Assembly: GCA_029216955.1 (NCBI GenBank)
Contig: JANAVB010015600.1
Location: 25,680,510-25,744,509 of the forward strand
Source of the DNA: Iris pallida
Taxonomy: Eukaryota; Streptophyta; Magnoliopsida; Asparagales; Iridaceae
DNA length: 64,000 bases
Reading direction: 5' to 3'
Shown here: piece after piece, positions 11,548 through 22,441 of the stretch
How the letters are laid out: every line of letters starts with the position of its first letter
How positions within the stretch are numbered: the stretch's first letter is position 1
Program-made: the position numbers and the translations under genes
Notes under the pieces: model-generated
What the model was told of the DNA's origin: nothing
Databases searched by the model: none
Seen by the model: the letters and a program-made list of their open reading frames with translations, nothing else

Positions 11548-13449
11548 GGAAAAGTTCGACTCTAAAGCAGATGAAGGGATATTTCTCGGATATGCTGCTA
11601 AGAGTAAGGGATATAGAGTTTTTAATAAAAGATCTATGATCATTGAAAAATCTATTAACGTAACCTTTGATGAGCTCAATAGTCACAAATCTAGCGACAA
11701 TGATGATGAAGATGCACAGATTAAATCTAAGTCATCTAAAGATACTGTTACCAAAGAGAGCCATATGGAAGATCTAACAAAGATGTTCAAATCTTGGAAA
11801 ATTTTGCTAGATCATCCAGAGATGCTCATTATAGGTAATGTATCAAAATGTGTAAGTACACGTTCTTCTAGTAAAGAATCTGATATAGCACCCAATGTAG
11901 CTTTTATATCTCAAGTAGAACCTAAGACAGCAGCAGATACTTTTAATAATAAATTTTTGATTGATGCCATGCAAGAGAAACTTAATCAATTTGAGAGAAA
12001 CTAAATTTTGGAACTTATTCCTGAACCTATTGGTCAATCGATACTTGGTACCAAATGGGTGTTCTGAAATAAATTAAGTGGGAATAGGCAAGTTCTACAC
12101 AGCAAAGAACGTCTAATGGCACAAGGTTATAATCAAGAAGAAGGTATTGATTGTGACGAGACATATGCTCTTGTTGCTAGACTAAAAGCTATCCACATAT
12201 TTTGTATATTTGCATGTTTTCACAATTTCAAACTATTTCAAATGGACGTCAAATGTGAATTTTTAAATGGATTTTTGAAAGAAGAAGTTTTTGTAAAACA
12301 ACCTCCTGGTTTTGAATATTTTCAAAAATTCGATCACGTCTTCAAACTCAGAAAAGCACTATATATACTCAAACAAGCACCTCGTACTTGGTATGAACGC
12401 CTAAGTGCCTTTCTACTTGAAAATGGATTTTCAAAAGGAAGAGTTAATACTACTTTATTTATCAAGTCTTCAAATGATGATATTTTTTTGTGCAAATTTA
12501 TGTAGATCACATAATATTCGGTTCTACTAATAAAAAACTTTGTCAAAAATTTCCTAAGTGTATACAGAGTGAGTTCGAAATGAGTATGATGGGAGAGATG
12601 AACTACTTCCTAGGACTCCAGATCAAACAACACTCACAGGGAACATTCATCAACCAAGCTAAGCACACGAAGGATTTACTGAAGAAGTATGACTTCGACA
12701 ATGTAAAGCCTATCGAAACTCTAATGGCTACATCAACTCGGCTTGACATCGATAAAAGTGGTAAACCAGTCGACCAGCGTAAGTATCGAGGTATGATTGG
12801 TAGTTTATTATATTTAACTGCTAGTCGCCTTGATATCTTGTTTAGCGTTTACATCTGTGCTAGATATCAAGCTAATCCTAAGGAATCACACTTATGCCCC
12901 GTTAAGTGTATCTTTCGATACCTTAAGGAAACTTCTACAGTCGGCTTATGGTATCCCAAAACCACATCTTTTGACCTAATCGGTTGTTCAGATGCAAATT
13001 TTGTAGGATGCAAAGTAGACCGTAAAAGTACTAGCGGTACGTATCATTTTCTAGGAAAAGTTTTAGTCTCCTGGTTTAGCAAAAAGCAAAATTTTGTAGC
13101 GCCATCAACGACTGAGGCTGAGTATATCACCGCAGGACGCTGTTGTGCTCAAATTTTATGGATGAAGCAAACCCTAGTAGACTACAATCCATACTATTCT
13201 TAGATTCCTATATATTATGATAACACTAGAACGATTAATTTGACTAAGAACCTTGTTTGTCACTTACGCACAAAGCACATAGAGATATGTCATCACTTTT
13301 TATGTGATCACCAACAACACAGAAATATTTGCTTAGAATTCATTGACACAAATCATCAACTAGCAAATATTTTCATAAAACCTCTAGCTGAAGACCATTT
13401 TAATTATCTGCGACGTGCACTAGGCTTACTTGAATTTTTAGATTCATAA
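11548..13449 (+). pseudogene. pol: copia pol, C-terminal half (integrase tail, reverse transcriptase, RNase H)
   Basis: The frame resumes after the nested element with FDSKADEGIFLGYAAKSKGY, the usual tail of copia integrase. RT follows from about 12010: GTKWVF, MAQGYNQEEGID, FQMDVKCEFLNGFLKEEVF, then QIYVDHIIFGST in another frame from 12490. The usual YVDD box reads YVDH, so a catalytic Asp is lost. RNase H covers about 12950-13430 (CSDANFVGCKVDRKSTSG, STTEAEYI, a decayed KHIE motif, LANIFIKPL). Stops at 12002, 12066 and 13201 and a frameshift near 12490 disable it. Confidence 0.88.
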
Positions 13450-13734
13450 TGCATTATGTTTGATAAATATTCTTATAACTTAAGATTTTGATATTTATTT
13501 ATTGAAGTTATTTTTGATACAACCCGAAAGGGCCATTCTGTCAAAAAGACGTATAAGTCTAAGCGACATGGTGCCAAGTATCTTCAGACTACCACTAACT
13601 GGGATCCAGCTCCTACAGCTAACCCAAAGTAATGAGTATTATTAAATTGAAGAATTAAAGGTTATTAAAGTATATTTATGATTTATTATGCATAAATGAA
13701 TTTGAAATACAAGTGGCCGATCTCTGTCAAAACT

Positions 13735-13985
13735 CGGACCGAGTTCGGTTGGCGTCGGTTCAAGTTTCCAGAACAGCATAGATGGGCCTAACCCCTTTAA
13801 AAACCTACCTTCTTCGTCCTTTTTCCTCCATTCGAAAATCGAAAACTCCACAATTTTTTTAGTTTTCATCTCCTCCAAGCTTCCTTCCTCCTTCCTCCTT
13901 AGGTCCACGAAACTCAAGAAGGTGACATTCTCTATTTCTTTCTCCATTCTCTTTGAGGTATTTCTTTTTCTTTCTATTTTCACTT
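13735..13985 (+). promoter_or_regulatory. possible internal promoter before the extra copia ORF
   Basis: The segment contains CTCGGACCGAGTTCGGTTGG and, about 60 bp later, CCTTTAAAAACC followed by a CT-rich leader and the ATG at 13986. The 3' LTR of the same element carries related 'CGAGTTCGGTC' stretches at about 16033 and 16134 just ahead of its TATA box. The resemblance suggests an LTR-like promoter for the extra ORF, but only by eye. Confidence 0.3.
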
Positions 13986-15159
13986 ATGGCTCTCAAACTT
14001 CTTAAGAGAAAGAAAGTAGATTCTGCGGTAGGTTCATCTTCGACCTCTGAATACAAACTAATCAATGTGTTCAGTCTTGCTTGCCCTACTGGCGAAGAGG
14101 AATTTGATGCGACTTTATTTTCATGATTGGAAATAGCGGACTATTGGTTTGACGCTTTTAGCTATCGGGAAATTTATCCTGGGCGATACGTCATTTTACT
14201 ATTTTCTCGGAGTACGTCACCACTTTTGATAGACTTAGTCTTTGAGATTTTATTGAAACCTCTAGTGACATCTATGATAATATCGTACATATGTTTTACT
14301 GTAACATGCAAATCAAACCTGACGGAAGTACCTATTCCTATGTCAGCGGACATGAAATTGAATTCAACTCATCTGACCTCGGTGAATATTTCCATATGCC
14401 GGATATCGGTGAGGCGTTAGTCGAAATTCACAGAGTCCAATTTTCTGAAAACATGACCCTTGACTCCCTAAGGTTGCAATGTGTCATCATAATCCTGTCC
14501 CTCGTAGTGGTAGGTTATATGCAAAGCACCTTAATCAGAACTTTTATGAGTTGCATCATTTTATCTATTATGCCTTGCTTCTTAAAAAGGGATCTACCGA
14601 TAAGATTACCTTTCTTGAGATTTTTGCCATGTACCACATCCAGTTTGGCATTCCTTTCTCTGTCTCCAAGTCATTCATGGCTTGGATGATTGGTTGTAGG
14701 CTAGTGAGGCATAACCTTCTGTACCCTATGCATCTAGCAGCTATCTTTAGGAGATTTGAGATCAACCTTGCCTTGTATCCTATTTCTTCGTCATCTTCTA
14801 AGCTGACTAGATCTAGAAAATATCCTCTACCTCTACCTCCACTCGGTGCTGCTCCTGCTCTAGGATTTGATCCGCAGTTTTATCAGTACTTTGATGATTT
14901 TGTCACTCTCTCTAGACAATGTCATCAAAGTTATGTAGCTGTCGAGTTCTGCCTTACTTCACAGGCTCAAGTATTGAAGAACAACATTGCTGATCTGCAC
15001 TGGAGTCTGGCGCATCACCCTACTTCTTCTGTTTTGATGATCTATCATCTTGGCTTTGATGGACCGAGGTTCAATGATCCAACCAATTTCGGACACTTTG
15101 ATCTGACTACTGCCTACTTCGATCCTCAGCCTCCAGCCGATGATGATGCTCAGATGTGA
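13986..15159 (+). pseudogene. plant-transposon-protein-like extra ORF of the copia element
   Basis: A Lys-rich start (MALKLLKRKK, 13986) leads through three frames. The middle part reads FYCNMQIKPDGSTYSYVSGH then a leucine/proline block, the pattern of the 'putative plant transposon protein' domain. The last 226 codons (14479-15159) stay open, with ITFLEIFAMYHIQFGIPFS. This domain family accompanies many plant retrotransposons; its role is unknown. It sits between pol and the 3' LTR, as extra ORFs of SIRE-type elements do. A TGA at 14124 and two frameshifts (about 14290 and 14480) make it a pseudogene. Confidence 0.65.
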
Positions 15160-15611
15160 TATGAGCCTTCAGTTTATGGTTTGAGATTTTTTTTTACGAG
15201 TGATGATCTATGTAGTTGCACTTTGTAGCAGTCCAAACTTTCACAGTTCGACTTTTTATTTAGTAGTTTTTAGTAGTCATAAACTCTTTCAGTTATAAAT
15301 TTTATGAATTTATGCTATACTTTCTTTGAGTTTTATTTCATGCTATGTGAGTTTTCAGTTTTCATATTACTTGTGTATTGTGGATATTACTTTTTTTCTT
15401 TTTCTTGTTTGTGTTAAATTGTTGGCTTCACATATTGGCGGGGAGCTACTCATTTTGCATACATGACAAAGGGGGAGAAGAGCAATACCAAAATTTTAAA
15501 CTTCAACGAAAATTCCAATCAATGAACAAGTCAGGTGTATTATTTCAAAATTACATTTTAGTTATATTTTGGTATAGACTCAAGTTTGTTAATTATCAAA
15601 ATGGAGGAGAT
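15160..15611 (+). other. 3' untranslated region and polypurine tract of the copia element
   Basis: The stretch is AT-rich and non-coding. A purine run GACAAAGGGGGAGAAG lies at 15465-15480, and a second one, AAAATGGAGGAGA, directly abuts the LTR at 15611. The latter is in the position and form of the SIRE-type polypurine tract. Confidence 0.65.
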
Positions 15612-16715
15612 TGTTGGCCCATTGCCTAAATGGTCACACCTAATTTTGATAATCAACAACAACTTAAGTCGATACGCAAAAAATATGAACAGCTACTGAA
15701 CTTACAAGTTACTGAAATCAATATCAAAGAACATACTACGTCTTCGTCCTGCATCTACAAAGAGCAATTGAGTCATCATCCATAAGGAGTTACATTGGAA
15801 TCCAGATCGAGCCTTTTTATATTTCTTCTGTATTTTACTTTTATTGAGTCTAGGAAATATAAATGTAAGATCGATCGAGATATTACTAGCTAAGGTTATT
15901 TCTAGTCCACCTATCCAAAAAGCCTTTTTACTTATCTCAAAAGCTTTACATATCTAAACAGCCCAAAAATCCCATGCAATTTGGACCCCAAAAATCCCAT
16001 TCTACTTAGACAAATTTTGGATAGAACTCTCGTCGAGTTCGGTCCAAGATTTTTAAAATTCTGTTGCCTCCAAATCTGCATCCAAAGTTTGTTTGCGAAA
16101 GCTTATCATCCGAACTCAGCCTGAAGTCTGCCCGAGTTCGGTCAGAAAAAATACTATAAATAGAGAAAGACTTTCACATTTCAAATCACTCATTCACTAT
16201 TTTCTTTATGTCTTCCTAATTATTTTTCAAAGATCTAAAGCTTTTTATATTCCATCTATACCACTCTTAGCCAAAACCAGTAACATTTTATTCGATTAAG
16301 ATTCTTTGGTTTACAGAGTTGTAAAGAGGTCACAGTCAGAAAACTTCTCAGTTTTCATACTCAAGTTTGTTGAAGTCAGTCATGCGCTCGTCACCAAGTA
16401 CGGTGTTGTGAAGTCGGTTGTGCACTTGTCGCCAAGCACAATGCTGTAAAGAGACGGCAAGCTCTCATTTAGCTTAGAAATAGTGGATTAACAACGGACA
16501 AGAGTACTCGCGACTGGATTAGTCCTCTCAGAAAAAAAAACCAGTATACATCGCGGTATTCACTAAGTTTGATCTTCTATCTCTTTATGCAATTTAATTT
16601 ATTGTCTCTTATTTCTGCCATATCTTATAATCTGTTATTTTTAATTGGTGATTGCTTTTGCTGTACCCGCACATACTCTATTCATCCCCCTCTGGAGTTG
16701 CTCATCGGTTCTACA
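15612..16715 (+). repeat. 3' LTR of the SIRE-like copia element
   Basis: The LTR starts TGTTGGCCCATTGCC after the polypurine tract and ends ATTCATCCCCCTCTGGAG... GGTTCTACA at 16715, an ending typical of this lineage. I set the end at 16715, not 16729, because 16716 onward (AATTGTGTC) already matches the undisturbed copy near 42665. The partner LTR is outside the window. Confidence 0.75.
16155..16162 (+). promoter_or_regulatory. TATA box of the copia LTR
   Basis: TATAAATA inside the LTR, preceded by GAGTTCGGTCAG and followed by a CT-rich leader. Confidence 0.6.
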
Positions 16716-17908
16716 AATTGTGTCTAACATCTATAGTTATAAAGGTGCACATAAGAGCTTAAACCCAACTCAACCTACTATTGCTAGATTTATACATGAT
16801 TCATGTGAATATAGGTCTATAGGAACCTACTGTTACATTCCAAATGAAGGGAAGCATGTGTAATACATGTTGTGTAATCAAATTGAAGCCTAACACACAA
16901 GTTCTTCTCAAGTTCAATTAAAGAGTGTAGTAAGCATGGCTTTCATGGATCATAACAAACATAAAAGATGAGAAGGAGTGATTACCTCATGTCCTAGACG
17001 TGTACTACGACAACGAAGGAGCACGAAGGAGGCATGATGGCTGCTATGGCGTGACGGAAACACGTCTCGTCGACGCGAGACGTCGGGATGTCGGCAACGG
17101 CGAAAACACGTCTCGATAGAGATCTAACTGGCCGATGGGGGCCACTGAAGATGGCATCTCCCTCCTTTGCCGGCCAAAGGAGAGGTCGACGGAGGCCGAC
17201 ATGGCGTGCGGTGGTGTGGCGTACGCGACAGTAGCTCGTGGCAGCAGCTGCAATAGCAGCTCGGGCATGCACGCGGGCCAACTCTGGCTGCCTGGAGACA
17301 AAGGGGTCGCCGTTGGTGGGGGTGGTGCAACGGCCAGCCTAGGCATGTGCAAAGCTGAGGTGCGGCGGTGCGACAGCAGCTAGGTGCGGCTGTAGCATGG
17401 CTCGGGTGGGGTGGTCTAAGGAGGAGCAGGAGAATGAGAGGTTGAGAAAGATGAAAAGAATGGTGAAGTGGAGGAATGAGAAAGGGAAGATGAAGAGTTA
17501 GGGTTTATGGAAAAGATAATGAAGTAGTCGGCTAAGGGGGTGAGCTACTGTTGTATGAAGGAGAGAGAAAGAGATGAGTTTTGATATTATGAAGAAAAAA
17601 AGGGGGTTGGGTGTGAGTGTAGGAAAGTAGAGAGAGAGAGTGAGTTTGAATCTCCTCCAAAAGTGAAGTGTTTGAAGTGGGATTGGCCAAGGGATTGGGT
17701 GTGTCATAGGTGGCTTTTCTAAAGCATCTCTTGGATTTAGCCAAAAGAGGGTAATTTTGGATGGTGAGGATTGAGAATCATAATAGAAAATTTCCTTCTA
17801 ACCTTTAGGAATAATGAATTGTCCATTAGGCTTAGGGGTGAGTTTGCTTGGTATGTTTGGTATTTTGTAGGAATGGAATGGTGTTGTGTGTGTAGGTATT
17901 CATGAGGG
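16716..17908 (-). repeat. fragment of the left LTR of element E
   Basis: The fragment is collinear with 42665-43845. It holds a GC-rich stretch (16990-17400) with several overlapping short ORFs on both strands, followed by GA-rich sequence; the ORFs are not conserved in the right-LTR copy, so I do not call genes. Its last five bases GAGGG (17904-17908) are the TSD of the Tat element. Confidence 0.75.
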
Positions 17909-18280
17909 TGTTTCACTTAACAAAAATGCCTGGAAATCGGCTTTTGAAAATAAAACGAAAAAAAGTACAAGAAGTACAAGTTTGATTCTGGGAAAGTATT
18001 GCTATGGAAGTCTGATCTGTAAATGATCACTTTGTTCCTTGGACCATACGATGACGATGAAGATCACTGCTTGAAGTTGAACAACTGGAAGAACTAAGTC
18101 ACCGGAAAGGTATCGACGCACTTAGGCACTGATGGCGAGGCCGAATGCTTTTCTGCTTTGCTTCACTCTGTTCTGAAAGAAAGGTTGAAGAAGAATGCTC
18201 TGGAGAATCAAAATCTCTGAGTTCTAATCTCTCTGTTTTCTTTCCTCATGTCTCTCTGTGTTATGTGAGAAAAATAAGTC

Positions 18281-18288
18281 TATTTATA
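18281..18288 (-). promoter_or_regulatory. TATA box of the Tat LTR (left copy)
   Basis: TATAAATA on the minus strand. The GCGTAAA array lies immediately upstream in this orientation. Confidence 0.6.
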
Positions 18289-18494
18289 GACTTGGGCTCT
18301 TGTGCATAAAAACTCAGCAAAAGTTCCGTCTTTACGCTAATAACTGCCACCCATGACCAAAGTCATCCTCTGCATACGTTGACACATGTCCCATCATTTC
18401 AGTAAGAATAGGATGTACGTACACATATTCTTCGAGATGTGTGGCATGAAAGCCATGTAGGCAAACCATGTTCCAAACTGGTGAAGAAGAATAG

Positions 18495-19006
18495 GGCGTA
18501 AAAATATCTCCAATATACTCTGAGTGTAAAGCAGTAGACTAGGCGTAAAATAGCCCTGACATGGACTTCCCGCGTAAAGTGGTTATTAAATAACCTTGAG
18601 CGTAAAGTAGCCCAAATAAACTTTATGCACACGTTAACTTTTGAGCGTAAAAACTAGTATAGTCTCCATGCGTAAAAGAAGCCATACTGTGAGCGTAAAA
18701 ATAGCTCAATCCACATACTAAACGACAACATTGGTCTCTATGTAAAACAAATCCCTTCGAATTCTGTGGTATATGCCATCATTAAATCTTCATGTCAGAC
18801 TTTGCATTAAATGCAAGACTTGACAGCTTTTGTCCAGCGTAAAAGTGGTTAACATGTCTTAGGCATAAAACCATTGGCTTGACCCTGGCGTAAAATGATC
18901 AGCCTGCTTTAGGTGTAAAGTGATTAGCCTCTCTTTGGCGTAAAGTGGATCAATTTGAGTGGAATGCTCCATCTCTTTTACTCATTCTATGAAGCACTTT
19001 TTACGC
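18495..19006. repeat. GCGTAAA motif array in U3 (left LTR)
   Basis: GCGTAAA(A) recurs every 15-60 bp with little similarity in the sequence between copies, nearly always in the same direction on the plus strand. The one clear inverted copy is TTTTTACGCTC at the LTR end. Lack of shared spacer sequence argues against a simple tandem repeat. Confidence 0.65.
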
Positions 19007-19013
19007 TCCTACA

Positions 19014-19027
19014 AGACCCCCTTCAAA
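19014..19027 (-). other. polypurine tract of the Tat element
   Basis: Minus strand reads TTTGAAGGGGGTCT directly before the 3' LTR. This is the plus-strand DNA primer site of the element. Confidence 0.75.
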
Positions 19028-19351
19028 GTTTTCAAATATCTTCAAAATTTGAAACAATTTGAACAGAAGCATAAAAGTCAGGATTTGACCAGTCAGCGTA
19101 AAATTCAGGATACAAAACAGTCATCCGCGTAAAAGTAGGGATATCCAACAGTCGGCGTAAAAATCAAGAAATGGTATCGGTCAATACTTAACCGCCATAA
19201 TGAATTTTTTTCTCGAATCTTTCGAATGCTTCTTCATCTCCCCGAGTTTGCATTAATAATGATCAATTTCCCATAAGGAATATGAAGAGTTGATTTGATT
19301 GTATACAATAAAGAGAAATTCTTCATTCTTGCTTTTCATCCATATAATGTC

Positions 19352-19614
19352 ATGGAACCCAAGAAAGAGATTAACAAAGAGGCTCCGAGCTCCAGAATTG
19401 ATATAGAGACAGAGGTTAGCGGGCACGCAACTTTTTAGAGTGCTTTGGAGTGACTCCGGCAGTCTTTAGTCGTATCGATGGTGGTCCCTCAACTGTGTAT
19501 GAAGGATCAGGAGATGCAGAAGCATTTCTTAATCTGATGCGTCGCTCCGGGATCCGCAACATGCACGAGTTAGGTGCCTCATTTCGTCAGCCCAATGAAG
19601 GAGAGAAAAAATAA
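19352..19614 (+). pseudogene. third antisense ORF relic in the Tat 3' spacer
   Basis: An ATG at 19352 opens MEPKKEINKEAPSSRID and ends at a TAG near 19436. In the next frame the sequence stays open as VTPAVFSRIDGGPSTVYEGS and onward to a TAA at 19612-19614. A single 1-base shift would join them into about 87 codons. No family is recognised. It lies on the plus strand, opposite to gag-pol, 340 bp from the LTR, in line with the other two antisense units. Compositional bias is coding-like, but a chance ORF is possible. Confidence 0.35.
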
Positions 19615-19875
19615 TATTTTATGTAGAAGTGTCGTCTGTGTATTGCGACTCTTCGACTTATCTGTAGGGACCTACTCCCCCTTTTTATAAATAAGATCTT
19701 AATATCGATCTCATCTGTTGGTATATAGAATCATTCTACACCTTCTTTGACTGCATCTGTGGTTGTTCATTCTCAAGAGAAACAAATCAACACGTGGCAT
19801 CTGTCTTGTGATCACGAGAGCCTTTTAGTAGGATCTTTCCCAAAATAGACTCATACCAACCGTTTCTTCAACCCT

Positions 19876-19883
19876 TATAAAAA
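19876..19883 (+). promoter_or_regulatory. TATA box of the spliced antisense gene
   Basis: CCCTTATAAAAAGC on the plus strand, 170 bp ahead of the chosen ATG at 20046 and about 95 bp ahead of an upstream ATG whose frame stops after 15 codons. Confidence 0.5.
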
Positions 19884-20045
19884 GCTGAGTTAAAGAATGT
19901 TTTATACATTCTCGTTCTCATTCTCATTCTTTCGAAGATAACTTTTTGCAATATTTCATTCTCCAACAAATGACGATTGCGATGCTCTCCGATGTCGTTC
20001 CTCTGTACGCCCGGTAGCGCTTTGCAAGATTTCATTTTCCAACAA

Positions 20046-22058
20046 ATGATGATGCTTTCCGATGTCGTTCCTCTGTACGCCCGATCACCAGACGTAGATT
20101 CAACCACTATTAGAGCCGAACCATTTGACCTAAGTGGTAAGTTTGATTCGTAAAACAATCGTCTGCCTTTGAACTTTTTGTTGAAAACAGATGCTCATAG
20201 GCGTAAATCCTTGACAGATGTAGAATCTCATAGGTGAGATGCACGGGCGTAAAAGCCTTGTTGAATAATATGCTCATGAAACATTGGCGTAAAAGCCTTG
20301 TTGAATGAGGTTCACATGAAACAATAGCGTAAAAGCCCTGTTAAATAGGGTGCACATGAGACACCGGCATAGAAAGCCTTGTTAAATAAGGTACACCTGA
20401 TACACGGGCGTAAATTGTAAAACCCCTAAATTTCTACTATATTTTTTTTATTAATATTTGTACGGATTTAAAAATTTTGTATATACATCGCGTAATCGTA
20501 TTATACGTCGCGCACGACTTTTTATTTCTTTTTCGAATTTGCTCGACGAGTGCGAATATGTGCGAGCTTACATATTTTAGAAAAACAATTTTTCTATTTT
20601 ATTACACTTTCAAAATATTATATAGAATTATTTTTCTTGCTATAAAAAGTCTACTGTTTTTAGCAGTTATTAATAATAAATAATATTCTTCGTGCAAAAA
20701 TATTTATTTCATAATATTTTATTAGTTTATTTTTAAATAATAATGTATTTTCAAAATTATTAAAATAGCATTTTTTGAAAACATATTTTCGAAATATTTG
20801 TGACAATTTAAATTTTGATTTGATTCCATGGATACATTTAAATAGTAAACTATCTATATTTTAAATTGATTTGATTTTAAACTAAAAGTATTTAAATTTG
20901 ATTTGAATTGGATTTGGATTTGAATTTGGATTCGATTGATTTTAATTAAATAGATGATTTATCTACTTGGATTTTAAATTCTCCTAATCCTATCCAAATT
21001 GGAAATTCCCACATCCTATAAATAGGCAGGTACTCCTCCAATTCATTATTCATCTCCCACAAATTTCCTCCATAAATCTACATGCATCGTGTCCGTGTTC
21101 ATCCATAAATCTTATTCCATAATTACAATTACATTATCTTTCCCGTGTCGGACACACCCCGACACCAACAAAATCCTAAAACTATCCCTAGTTTGTTCCG
21201 GCCTCTGGCCCTATCACCGACGTAGCCTTCCTGACCAAGCCAGCACCCCAACTCCGTTCCCGACTAGCCAACCCCGACCATCACCGACGTTCGACGCCGG
21301 CGAACCCAAACACCACCAGCATCCATCTCACCCGAACACCTCCCTGGCAAACCGACAACACCACCGCCCCTACCAACACCATCTTCGCCTCCACACCCTA
21401 CCACCACACCGCGCCTCTGCCCCGGCCAAGTCAGCCGGCAGCCAACCCCAAACCACCGCTGTCGCGGTCAGACCCACGCCAACCCAGCCATCCGCCGTGG
21501 CTCATCCCGACCACCGCCAAACCAGCCCACACCCAAACCATCACTACCCCCACGGCGATCGCCGGCGCCAGCCGCCATCACTACAGCCTGCAAGCCAAAC
21601 CACCGCCTCTGCCGTCGGCCACTGGCCGGGAAAACCCCAAAACAAAAGAAAACCCTAATCCTAACCTCACCTGAGTCGGCCGCCTCGACCGCGTGAGCTG
21701 GAGCCGACGCCGACCTAACCCAGCCGTCCGCCGCCGCGTTACTCTGGCCCGCCGCACCTCCCTTCCGCCGTGAGCTCCGTCCGTAGCCCCAAAACCCCTC
21801 TCGCCAAGATCCGCCGCTCACCTCCCCGCGGTTCCGCCCAGCCTCCGCCTCGCCGGGGCTACTCCGACGAGCCTGGCCCCTCTTTCCCCAGTCGAAACCC
21901 CTTCTTCCCGTCAGCGCCGCCAGAGCCCGACGAACCACCTTCCTCTCCCGCTCCTCCTCTCGCCGGAGCCCCTTTCTCCTCCGCCGACAGGTCGGCTGAT
22001 GTCCGCCGCCCGCTCCGATCTCACCGCCTCCTTCTTCTCCACTCTCTCTCCCATACTT

Positions 22059-22090
<32 letters not shown>

Positions 22091-22377
22091 ACTCGTCTCC
22101 TATACACTTTCTTCAACTGCTTTCTCTTTCCTTCTTTTTTTGTTTTTTTACTGCTGCACTCCTCTCGTTTCACGAGAAGGAAAGGGAACAGTTTTAGTTT
22201 TTTTTTCTGATTGTTTTGATTCGAGACAGCAGCCTGGGTTGCTGCAGTTGATTTTTATTTTTTTATTTTATTTTATATTATATTTTTACTGTTTGTTTTA
22301 TTCTTCTTTTAATATCTATTGTTATATTATTATTATTATATTTTTTAGCAAAGACAGCAGACTTTTTCCTATTGATA

Positions 22378-22441
<64 letters not shown>

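Larger units (their letters stand above)
1..16715 (+). mobile_element. SIRE/Maximus-like Ty1/copia retrotransposon, 5' part outside window, split by a nested element
   Basis: Visible order on the plus strand is protease, GAG-pre-integrase, integrase (1-1098), a nested 10.4-kb element (1099-11542), integrase C-terminal linker, RT and RNase H (11548-13449), an extra plant-transposon-protein ORF (13986-15159), a purine tract and a 3' LTR (15612-16715). An additional ORF between pol and the 3' LTR is known for SIRE/Maximus copia elements. All coding parts carry stops or frameshifts, so the copy is dead. After the LTR, bases 16716-16720 (AATTG) continue into sequence matching 42665 onward, so this element sits inside the left LTR of the older element E. 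Confidence 0.85.
17909..19013 (-). repeat. left LTR (3' LTR) of the Tat element
   Basis: Begins TGTTTCACTTAAC and ends CGCTCCTACA. It matches 35166-36265 with a few percent difference. At least ten exact GCGTAAA motifs lie between 18495 and 18945, plus degenerate and two inverted copies. Confidence 0.9.

Noticed and set aside
16716..16729. Copia 3' LTR end placed at 16729 (TGTCTAACA)
   Set aside because: The undisturbed copy near 42665 already matches from AATTGTGTC, so these bases belong to the target; the LTR ends at 16715.
16994..17383. Overlapping short ORFs on both strands in GC-rich sequence
   Set aside because: They are in an LTR fragment of element E; the corresponding region 42940-43330 does not keep the frames.
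20200..20415. Regular roughly 40-bp repeats considered as a CRISPR-like array
   Set aside because: Plant nuclear context, units are direct repeats without unique spacers, and they lie in a retrotransposon spacer.
21089..22210. Long proline/serine-rich ORFs on the plus strand, and a minus-strand ORF over the same bases (21468-21938)
   Set aside because: They lie in the GC-rich part of a solo LTR, are open in several frames on both strands because of composition, and show no domain.
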